This document shows, piece by piece, positions 6,349-11,683 of a stretch of DNA of 11,683 nt. The first letter of the stretch is position 1; each line of letters opens with the position of its first letter. The DNA is from Comamonadaceae bacterium. Lineage in GTDB: Bacteria > Pseudomonadota > Gammaproteobacteria > Burkholderiales > Burkholderiaceae_C. The position numbers were made by a program, and so were the translations under genes. The stretch spans positions 1 to 11,683 of the forward strand of contig CANHXV010000053.1 in the NCBI GenBank assembly GCA_947464665.1. Reading direction: 5' to 3'. The notes below the pieces were generated by a model. The model did no database searches. It was not told where the DNA came from and saw nothing but the letters and a program-made list of their open reading frames with translations.

Positions 6349-7332
6349 TTACTCTGACTTTATGCCTGCAGCCTTCACAACCGGCCCAAATTTAGCGAGA
6401 TCTCTGCTGAGTTCGGCGCCAAAGCTTTCTGCAGTTCCTGGCGAGGCTGAGATGCCCATGCCATTCAGTCTTTCCTTCACTTCGGGATCGTTCAAAATAG
6501 CATTGAGCTCTGTGTTGATGCGGACGATGATGGCGCGCGGTGTTTTGGCGGGTGCCAACAAACCAACCCAGGAGTTGACTTCAAAATCAGGCACGCCATT
6601 TTCGATGAACGTTGCAACATCAGGCAAGGAACTAGCTCGCTTGCTACTAGACACCGCAATGGGCAGTAACTTGCCCGACTTCACATGGGGAATGGCGCCA
6701 GCTATGGCGGTATACACCAATGGGATATTACCCCCCAAAACGTCAGTCATGGCTTGGCCGCCGCCTTTGTAGGGCACATGCACAAGGTTGGCGCCTGTTT
6801 TTTGGCGCAATAGTTCGCCAGCAATGTGAGGGGTTCCGCCTGTACCCGATGTGCCATATGAAAGACCCCCTTTTTCAGTTTTAGAGAGCGCAATGGTGTC
6901 CTTCAGGGTCTTGGCTGGAAAGTTGGGATGCGCCACCAAAATAAGGACCGCATCGCCAATTTTACCAATGGGGGCGAAGTCTTTGAGTGTGTCAAAGCCG
7001 GTTTTGGGAAAGACATGAGGGTTGATGACCAAGGTGCCGTCAAATCCCAAAAGCAAGGTGTGGCCGTCGGGTTCTGACACCGCAACTTGTTGCGTTCCAA
7101 TGTTGCCCGAGGCGCCTGGTTTGTTGTCGACAATAACTTGTTGCCCCAATCTTTTCGACAATTGTTCAGCGATTAAACGGCCGCTGGTATCGGTTACGCC
7201 ACCGGGGGTGAAAGGCACCACCAAGCGAATAGGCTTGCTAGGGTAGTTTTGAGCTTGCACACTTCCTGCCAAGGCGATGGCTGTTCCAATGAGGGCGGCT
7301 TGTAGCCAATGACGGTGAAATATTTGATTCAT
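6349..7332 (-). CDS. Tripartite tricarboxylate transporter-type periplasmic binding protein (Bug family)
   Basis: This 327-residue secreted protein has a signal peptide of about 27 residues (HRHW start, hydrophobic core, cleavage after VQA). The Bug-family opening is YPSKPIRLVVPFTPGG at residues 30-45, followed by TDTSGRLIAEQLSKRLGQ. Later family landmarks are VDNKPGASGNIGTQ, SYGTSGTGGTPHIAGE, VPYKGGGQAMTDVLGG and the LLAPAKTP segment. Bug proteins bind small carboxylates or amides in the periplasm, and many act as orphan sensors or scavengers. No TctA/TctB permease genes are present here. The ATG at 7332 is preceded by AAGGAG with 8 bases to the start, and gives a normal signal peptide. An upstream ATG at 7407 would add 25 residues and overlap the lyase gene. 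It is probably co-transcribed with the lyase, whose stop is 28 bp upstream, so its ligand is likely related to the lyase substrate. Confidence 0.9.
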   Translation of the reverse strand: MNQIFHRHWLQAALIGTAIALAGSVQAQNYPSKPIRLVVPFTPGGVTDTSGRLIAEQLSKRLGQQVIVDNKPGASGNIGTQQVAVSEPDGHTLLLGFDGTLVINPHVFPKTGFDTLKDFAPIGKIGDAVLILVAHPNFPAKTLKDTIALSKTEKGGLSYGTSGTGGTPHIAGELLRQKTGANLVHVPYKGGGQAMTDVLGGNIPLVYTAIAGAIPHVKSGKLLPIAVSSSKRASSLPDVATFIENGVPDFEVNSWVGLLAPAKTPRAIIVRINTELNAILNDPEVKERLNGMGISASPGTAESFGAELSRDLAKFGPVVKAAGIKSE

Positions 7333-7360
7333 GACTTTGTCTCCTTGAGCAATCGTTGGT

Positions 7361-8236
7361 TTATTTCGTTTCAGCATATCGTTTTTCAAAATCCCAGACA
7401 TCTTCAAAGCCCATGAGCTTGGTTAAATCGGCAAAGTCATACAGTGCGGAGCTACCTTGACTCGACGAACCGTGTGTCTGAAATTCTTGGTAGACGCTTT
7501 GCATCGCATGAACTGCTGCCAGCAAAGCTGTGACTGGAAAGATGGCCAACTTGTAGCCAATGGATTCCAAATCAGCGCGCGACAAAACTGGTGTTCGACC
7601 CCGCTCCACCATGTTGGCGAGCAATGGCAGATCCAATGTTTTGCCGATTTGCCGCATTTCTTCTTCCGACTCTGGCGACTCTACAAACAAGATGTCTGCG
7701 CCAGCGCGGGCATAAGCTTCAGCACGGCGCAGGGCCTCATCCAACCCAAGAGTTGTTCTGGCATCGGTGCGTGCAATGATTAAGAAATTGGGGTCGGTGC
7801 GAGAGTCCACTGCCACTTGTATTTTGCGAACCATGTCTTCCATCGGAATGACCCTTCGCCCTGGCGTATGGCCACACTTCTTAGGAAATTCTTGATCCTC
7901 CAATTGAATGGCTGCGGCGCCAGCTGCTTCATAGCCTCTAATGGTGTGGCGCATATTGAGTAGACCGCCATAGCCTGTGTCTGCATCGGCAATGAGGGGT
8001 GTTTTGGCCATGCCGGCCATGGCCGTGACACGACCGACCATGTCAGAGTAGGTGGCAAGCCCAGCATCGGGTAAACCCATGTGTGAGGCGACTGTGCCAT
8101 AGCCCGTCATGTAAAGGGCATCGAATCCGAAGGAGTCTGCAAGGCGCAGTGAAACCATGTCAAACACACCAGGAGCCACCACGAGCCCTGGCTGATGAAG
8201 ACGCTGGCGGAGATTGGCTCGAAGTGTTTCGTTCAT
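7361..8236 (-). CDS. Isocitrate lyase/PEP mutase superfamily C-C lyase (methylisocitrate/dimethylmalate lyase-like)
   Basis: This 291-residue enzyme has the superfamily's typical length and motifs. They are PGVFDMVSLRLAD at 22-34, LYMTGYGTVASHMGLPD at 41-57, the Mg2+-binding DADTGYG at 84-90, and the catalytic-loop KKCGH at 119-123 with Cys121. A later pair is IARTDAR at 154-160 and ANMVERGRTP at 207-216. The KKCGH cysteine marks a lyase of the isocitrate, methylisocitrate, dimethylmalate or oxaloacetate-decarboxylase type rather than a phosphonate-forming mutase. It would cleave a 2- or 3-hydroxy dicarboxylate or tricarboxylate to pyruvate, glyoxylate or similar. The exact substrate is not evident. 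It is transcribed divergently from the SDR gene across 68 bp and precedes the Bug gene in a two-gene unit. No clear Shine-Dalgarno sequence is seen before its ATG. Confidence 0.88.
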   Translation of the reverse strand: MNETLRANLRQRLHQPGLVVAPGVFDMVSLRLADSFGFDALYMTGYGTVASHMGLPDAGLATYSDMVGRVTAMAGMAKTPLIADADTGYGGLLNMRHTIRGYEAAGAAAIQLEDQEFPKKCGHTPGRRVIPMEDMVRKIQVAVDSRTDPNFLIIARTDARTTLGLDEALRRAEAYARAGADILFVESPESEEEMRQIGKTLDLPLLANMVERGRTPVLSRADLESIGYKLAIFPVTALLAAVHAMQSVYQEFQTHGSSSQGSSALYDFADLTKLMGFEDVWDFEKRYAETK

Positions 8237-8253
8237 GACAGCTACAACAAGTT

Positions 8254-8268
8254 TTCAATGGTTCAATG
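8254..8268. repeat. Tandem TTCAATG direct repeat in the divergent lyase/SDR promoter region
   Basis: TTCAATG occurs twice with an 8-bp period inside the 68-bp region between the divergent lyase and SDR genes. Direct repeats in such a position can be binding half-sites for a shared regulator. At 7 bp each they could also be chance, and no regulator gene is adjacent. Confidence 0.3.
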
Positions 8269-8304
8269 TACCACCCAAGATTGATTTAACCAAACGGAGT
8301 ATTC

Positions 8305-9096
8305 ATGGAACTTCACCTTCGCAACAAACACATCTTGATCACTGGCGGTAGCAAGGGCATCGGCTTAGCTTGTGCTGATGCTTTCTTACAGGAGGGGGCA
8401 CGGGTTAGCTTGGTCTCCCGCGATCCATCCAACTTAGAGCGAGCAATCGAACGTTTGGCCTTCCATGGCTCAGACCGGATTCAAATTCAGGCTGCAGATT
8501 TGACAAACCCCACATCTGCTCAGGCTGCATTTGATGCGGCTCAAATCGGCTTCGGTCCTGTGGATGTCTTGGTCAACTCGGCGGGTGCAGCCAAGCGCAC
8601 TCCCGCACCGGACCTCACGCCCCAAGCTTGGCAAGATGCCATGCAAGCTAAATTTTTAAGTTATGTCCACATGATTGACCCCGTTATCAAACAAATGGCG
8701 CAGCGCCGAAAGGGCTGCATTGTGAATGTGGTGGGCAACGGCGGCAAAGTAGCCAGCCCTATTCATTTGCCAGGCGGTGCTGCCAATGCGGCCCTGATGT
8801 TGGTCACAGCAGGTTTGGCCAATGCTTATGCAGCCCATGGCATTAGAGTGAATGCCATCAACCCTGGCCTCACTCTCACCGATCGATTGCAAGAAGGGAT
8901 GCTAGCGGATGCGCGCTTGCAAGGTATTTCTGCAGAAGACGCCATGCAACGGGCCGTGGCAAAAATTCCAATGGGCCGCTTGGCAGAACCAGAAGAAATA
9001 GCCCGAGTCGTGGTGTTCTTGGCGTCTGATGCTGCAAGCTATGTCACCGGCATCAACATGAGCATGGATGGTGCAACCACCCCTATTGTTGTCTAA
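8305..9096 (+). CDS. Short-chain dehydrogenase/reductase-family protein lacking the canonical catalytic tetrad
   Basis: This 263-residue protein has a classical SDR fold. The nucleotide-binding motif is TGGSKGIG at 13-20, Asp65 follows in AADLT, NSAG is at 91-94, the GIRVNAINPG segment is at 179-188, and the C-terminal VTGINMSMDGA fits the family. However, the positions aligning with the catalytic Asn-Ser-Tyr-Lys of FabG are Lys116, Gly144, Gly157 and Asn161. The alignment is unambiguous because the spacings (41 residues Asn to Tyr, 13 Ser to Tyr, 4 Tyr to Lys) are preserved; the usual YxxxK reads GGAAN. The protein can plausibly bind NAD(P) but should not catalyse ordinary hydride transfer by the SDR mechanism. 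The frame is intact and the gene is well started (ACGGAG, 5 bases before ATG), so it looks functional, not decayed. It is divergent from the lyase gene. Confidence 0.85.
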   Translation: MELHLRNKHILITGGSKGIGLACADAFLQEGARVSLVSRDPSNLERAIERLAFHGSDRIQIQAADLTNPTSAQAAFDAAQIGFGPVDVLVNSAGAAKRTPAPDLTPQAWQDAMQAKFLSYVHMIDPVIKQMAQRRKGCIVNVVGNGGKVASPIHLPGGAANAALMLVTAGLANAYAAHGIRVNAINPGLTLTDRLQEGMLADARLQGISAEDAMQRAVAKIPMGRLAEPEEIARVVVFLASDAASYVTGINMSMDGATTPIVV

Positions 9097-9123
9097 ACAT
9101 CTGAAGTTCTAAGCTGGAGCTAT

Positions 9124-10059
9124 TCAATTTGTTTTGGATTGAAAAACAAGCTCTGCGGCAATGAGATCCAGTGATGCAAACCCGACTGATTTGAAAACGG
9201 TGATGGCCTGATCATTGTTTCGCCATGATCGAGTGGGCGCCGAGGCCAATTCAGACAGTTCTCCCTCAATGCTTGAAGGCGAAATGATGCCTTGATCAAT
9301 GGCTTGCAATATTTCGCCACCTTTTTCAAGAACCGCAGATCGGTTGTCTGCAAATATCTGCACTTTGCTCATGAGTGCTGGTTCGGCTTCTGCCATCTGA
9401 GGCGTAAAGGCGCCTATCAGTCCTAAGTGCGTTCCTGGTTTGAGCCATTTGGAGATTATGAAAGGCTCAGTTGCTGTTGTCGCTGCTGCCACCACATCTG
9501 CCTTGTTCAAGGTGGCGCTCAAATCTTCTGAATATGTAGATTCAATGCCGAGATTTTTGAGCTCAGCTACAACAGACAAGGCTTTGTTTTTTTGTCTTCC
9601 CCAAATCAAGATGTTTTTAAAATGCATCACGCTGGCGTGAGCCTGAACCAAGGGAACGCTTAAGGCGCCGGTCCCTAACATGGCCAGAGTTTGACTATTT
9701 TTCCGTGCCAGTAGGCTTGCAGCCAAAGCGGCAGCAGCAGCAGTTCGGCGCAAGGTGAGTTCGGTACCATCAATGACAGCAAGAGGCATTCCGTTTTCAC
9801 ATGAAAGCAAAACATAAACAGCTGAAACGGTGGGTGAACCTATGTCTTTGTTGGAAGGCCAAACCGATACAAGTTTGACACCAAAAACTTCTTTTGTTTT
9901 CCAAGCTGGCATGATGAGTACACAACTGGCGTCATCATTAGGGGTGAAAAAACTTCTAGGCGGTGCTTCGATTGGCAGCTGCAATCCGTGTGCCAAAGCA
10001 TCAATTAACTGTGGATAAGGTAAAGCCTTCCTAACAGCACTTGAATCAAAGTAGTTCAT
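9124..10059 (-). CDS. Ornithine cyclodeaminase/mu-crystallin family protein (probable imino-acid reductase or amino-acid dehydrogenase)
   Basis: This 311-residue protein has the family's usual length. It shows the substrate lysine in GVKLVSVWP (Lys62), the substrate-binding arginine region ELTLRRTAAAAALAA around 100-114, and the Rossmann dinucleotide motif GTGALS at 129-134. The second domain continues with IWGRQKNKA and GAFTPQMAEAEPAL. Members include ornithine cyclodeaminase, Delta1-pyrroline-2-carboxylate and Delta1-piperideine-2-carboxylate reductases, alanine and tauropine-type dehydrogenases, and mu-crystallin ketimine reductase; sequence alone does not separate them. The ornithine-cyclodeaminase aspartate signature is not clearly present, so a reductase role is preferred. 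It is divergent from the FAD oxidoreductase across about 50 bp, which suggests linked function. Its 3' end faces the SDR gene, 27 bp apart. Confidence 0.85.
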   Translation of the reverse strand: MNYFDSSAVRKALPYPQLIDALAHGLQLPIEAPPRSFFTPNDDASCVLIMPAWKTKEVFGVKLVSVWPSNKDIGSPTVSAVYVLLSCENGMPLAVIDGTELTLRRTAAAAALAASLLARKNSQTLAMLGTGALSVPLVQAHASVMHFKNILIWGRQKNKALSVVAELKNLGIESTYSEDLSATLNKADVVAAATTATEPFIISKWLKPGTHLGLIGAFTPQMAEAEPALMSKVQIFADNRSAVLEKGGEILQAIDQGIISPSSIEGELSELASAPTRSWRNNDQAITVFKSVGFASLDLIAAELVFQSKTN

Positions 10060-10114
10060 GAAATTTCTTTAAGCAATATGTTGTATAACTCTGGCAAGTT
10101 TAGGGCCAATGACG

Positions 10115-11293
10115 ATGTCTATGCAAACTGATGTTTTGATAGTGGGTGGCGCAGCCATAGGAAGCGCTGCAGCATTTTTTTTAGCTACACAGCCAAACTT
10201 CAAGGGAAAAATACTGGTTCTTGAGCAAGACTTTTCTTATGAAAAATCTGCAACTGCGCTTTCAGCTGCCTCCATTCGCCATCAGTTTTCAACGCCAGAA
10301 AACATCAGACTTTCGCAGTTCGGCAGCAGCTTCCTTCAAAACATAGCGAATTATCTGGCAGTTGATGACGAAGTACCAGCTGTTAGTTTCAAGGATCGCG
10401 GTTATTTGTTTCTTGCCACCCCCAATGGCATAAGCACCTTGAAATCTAACCATTCGGTTCAAAAATCGGAAAACGTTGACGTAACTCTTCTGACACCTTC
10501 GCAGCTGAGTTTTCGATATGCATGGTTGAATGTAGACGACCTGGCTGCAGGCTCGATTGGCAATCGTGGCGAAGGGTGGCTAGACGCCAATGGACTGATG
10601 CAAGGATTTCGCAAAAAGGCCATTTCTTTGGGCGTGCAGTACAAGCAGGCTAGAGTTGAGAAACTAAAGCGGGCAGGCCGAAAAATTATTTCTGCCGAAT
10701 TAACAGACGGTACTTCAATTGCTTTTGACAAGGTCATCAATGCGTCTGGAATAGGCGCATCTGCGCTTGCACAAACGGCTGGCATTAGGCTTCCTGTTGA
10801 GGCACGCAAAAGGACGATTTTCTTTTTCACCAGCAGCGCCCAATTGGAAAACTGCCCCATGGTGATCGACCCTTCTGGGGCCTATTTTCGACCAGAAGGC
10901 GAAGGCTTCATTTGTGGCATTGCACCCAGTTCACAGGATGATGTCGAGTGTGATGATTTTGTCATTCAGCACCATCTCTTTGAAGAGGTCCTTTGGCCGA
11001 TTCTCGCAGCGCGTGTCCCTGGTTTTGAAGCCTTGCGACTCAAACGCAGTTGGGCCGGTCACTACGATATGAACACGCTAGACCAAAATGTGATTTTGGG
11101 TGCGCACCCAGATGTCGACAATTTACTCTTTGCCAATGGTTTTAGCGGGCATGGCTTGCAGCATTCTCCCGCCATAGGCCGAGCTTTATCGGAGCTTGTC
11201 ACCTTCGGAGAATTCAGGACGCTGGACTTGGCCGCTTTGGGTTGGAGCCGCATTGTCAACAACCGTCCCTATCTGGAAGCCAACATCATTTAA
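10115..11293 (+). CDS. FAD-dependent oxidoreductase of the D-amino-acid/glycine/sarcosine oxidase (DAO) family
   Basis: This 392-residue flavoprotein starts with an FAD-binding dinucleotide fold, DVLIVGGAAIGSAAAFFLA. The usual GxGxxG reads GGAAIG, with Ala13 at the second glycine, a variant I recall from some DAO-family members. The second half contains KVINASGIGASALAQTAGI (adenine side of the flavin site), KRSWAGHYDMNTLDQNVILG, and the C-terminal flavin motif NGFSGHGLQHSPAIG from about residue 341. The family oxidises amino acids, sarcosine, dimethylglycine or similar amines to imino products. Beside an OCD/mu-crystallin gene, an amine or imino-acid substrate is likely. The ATG at 10115 is chosen because AGGG lies 9 bases before it; an ATG at 10109 is only 3 bases from AGGG, and one at 10121 is also possible. 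TATAAC at 10084-10089 may be the -10 element. Confidence 0.85.
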   Translation: MSMQTDVLIVGGAAIGSAAAFFLATQPNFKGKILVLEQDFSYEKSATALSAASIRHQFSTPENIRLSQFGSSFLQNIANYLAVDDEVPAVSFKDRGYLFLATPNGISTLKSNHSVQKSENVDVTLLTPSQLSFRYAWLNVDDLAAGSIGNRGEGWLDANGLMQGFRKKAISLGVQYKQARVEKLKRAGRKIISAELTDGTSIAFDKVINASGIGASALAQTAGIRLPVEARKRTIFFFTSSAQLENCPMVIDPSGAYFRPEGEGFICGIAPSSQDDVECDDFVIQHHLFEEVLWPILAARVPGFEALRLKRSWAGHYDMNTLDQNVILGAHPDVDNLLFANGFSGHGLQHSPAIGRALSELVTFGEFRTLDLAALGWSRIVNNRPYLEANII

Positions 11294-11329
11294 AGCTGGC
11301 AGATTGACAAGAACATGACCCAAGACTAG

Positions 11330-11339
11330 GGTAATTACC
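11330..11339. repeat. Perfect 10-bp palindrome GGTAATTACC between the FAD oxidoreductase and rubrerythrin genes
   Basis: GGTAATTACC is its own reverse complement and lies 36 bp after the oxidoreductase stop. It is too small and A/T-centred to be a terminator, and could be a regulator site. It is the first of three inverted repeats in this gap. Confidence 0.4.
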
Positions 11340-11354
11340 TATCTATTAGCTTTC

Positions 11355-11373
11355 CTCAATCATGCTTATTGAG
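11355..11373. promoter_or_regulatory. Inverted repeat CTCAAT-N7-ATTGAG upstream of rubrerythrin
   Basis: The 6-bp arms are exact complements around a 7-bp centre. They extend imperfectly with TTTC on the left and AAA on the right, one base out of register. The repeat could be a regulator operator or a weak AU-rich hairpin ending the oxidoreductase transcript. There is no T-run, so a factor-independent terminator is unlikely. Confidence 0.35.
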
Positions 11374-11417
11374 AAATGCAATGAAGCGTTCACAAGTTAT
11401 GGCTATCCTATTGAAGT

Positions 11418-11437
11418 CTTTGACAAACCGGTCAAAG
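11418..11437. promoter_or_regulatory. Inverted repeat CTTTGAC-N6-GTCAAAG directly upstream of rubrerythrin
   Basis: These are perfect 7-bp arms around AAACCG, 27 bp before the rubrerythrin ATG. The left arm contains TTGACA (11420-11425), a consensus -35 hexamer. The paired -10 candidate (TTCAAT, 11443-11448) would put transcription start on top of the ribosome site, so the repeat is more likely an operator or mRNA hairpin than a simple promoter. The spacing does not fit an FNR box, TTGAT-N4-ATCAA. Confidence 0.4.
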
Positions 11438-11464
11438 CATTTTTCAATATCTAGGAGATAAACC

Positions 11465-11683
11465 ATGGCAGCACTTAAAGGCTCGCGCACGGAACAATGC
11501 CTGAAAGACGCCTTTGCAGGCGAGTCTCAAGCCAACCGTCGCTATTTGTACTTCGCAAACAAAGCTGACGTTGAAGGTCAGAACGACGTAGCCGCTTTGT
11601 TCCGCTCTACCGCTGAAGGCGAAACCGGCCACGCTCACGGCCACCTCGAGTTCCTCGAGCAGTCTGGCGATCCAGCAACTGGC
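11465..11683 (+). CDS. Rubrerythrin, N-terminal part (3' end cut by window edge)
   Basis: The 73 codons visible encode the start of the ferritin-like diiron domain. GESQANRRYLYFA places Glu20, and STAEGETGHAHGHLEFLE places Glu53 and His56. These are the same positions as the diiron ligands of Desulfovibrio rubrerythrin. The protein acts in the cytoplasm as a peroxidase, or in related oxidative-stress defence, with electrons from rubredoxin or a similar carrier. The remaining ligands and any C-terminal rubredoxin-like domain are beyond the window. A strong ribosome site, AGGAGA at 11453-11458, lies 6 bases before the ATG. Codon choice here is more regular and GC-rich (CGC, GGC, CTCGAG) than in the preceding genes, as expected for a highly expressed gene. 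The gap before it carries three inverted repeats. Confidence 0.92.
   Translation, partial: MAALKGSRTEQCLKDAFAGESQANRRYLYFANKADVEGQNDVAALFRSTAEGETGHAHGHLEFLEQSGDPATG

Noticed and set aside
7333..7407. Upstream extension of the Bug gene to 7407
   Set aside because: It overlaps the lyase gene and puts 25 residues before the signal peptide; the ATG at 7332 has AAGGAG at good spacing.
7457..8100. Open frames antisense to or overlapping the lyase gene
   Set aside because: Cys/Trp-rich, no recognisable motifs, while the lyase frame has full active-site motifs.
10459..10860. 133-codon minus-strand frame opposite the FAD oxidoreductase
   Set aside because: It is antisense to conserved flavoprotein sequence, with no ribosome site or family features.
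1..11683. Mobile elements, CRISPR arrays, tRNA or rRNA genes
   Set aside because: No transposase or integrase frame, no regularly spaced repeats, no cloverleaf or rRNA-like stretch was seen on either strand by eye.

Overview
The window looks like chromosomal DNA of a Burkholderiales bacterium, most likely Comamonadaceae-like. Three things point that way: a lone Bug-type periplasmic binding protein, a rubrerythrin of the type common in that group, and the mix of ICL/PEP-mutase, SDR and NtaA-type genes. This placement rests on recognition of the proteins; no 16S rRNA or housekeeping marker is present. There are fourteen gene calls: eleven complete genes, one gene cut by each window edge, and one decayed remnant. 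No tRNA, rRNA, CRISPR array, transposase or IS was found.

Layout. (1) Positions 2-1693 hold ferric-iron ABC import: the C-terminal end of the ATPase, then a signal-peptide-bearing ferric-iron binding protein, separated by a 99-bp gap with a good Fur box. (2) Positions 1797-3321 hold an arsenic operon, arsR-arsC-aquaporin. arsR appears to be leaderless, and a perfect 10+10 bp palindrome runs through its -10 region into its start codon. arsC and the aquaporin overlap by four bases. A convergent MFS gene (3315-4484) overlaps the aquaporin tail by 7 bp. (3) Positions 4579-9096 are an accessory catabolic block: an NtaA/DszA-type FMN monooxygenase, a decayed Asp/Glu-racemase remnant, a Bug binding protein with an ICL/PEP-mutase-family lyase (minus strand), and a divergent SDR that has lost all four canonical catalytic residues. 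(4) Positions 9124-11293 hold a divergent pair, an ornithine cyclodeaminase/mu-crystallin-family protein and a DAO-type FAD oxidoreductase. (5) From 11465 a rubrerythrin gene begins and runs off the window, preceded by 171 bp containing three separate inverted repeats.

How the genes may work together. The left part is Fur-regulated iron uptake. The ars operon probably uses a channel rather than a pump: ArsC reduces arsenate and the aquaporin lets arsenite run out, as described for AqpS of Sinorhizobium. The catabolic block has no regulator, no flavin reductase and no TctAB permease of its own, so it must rely on genes elsewhere, and its substrate cannot be read from the sequence. The OCD/FAD-oxidase pair suggests imino-acid or amino-acid handling. 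The most unusual items are the SDR without its catalytic tetrad, the arsR palindrome covering a leaderless start, and the palindrome-rich rubrerythrin leader.
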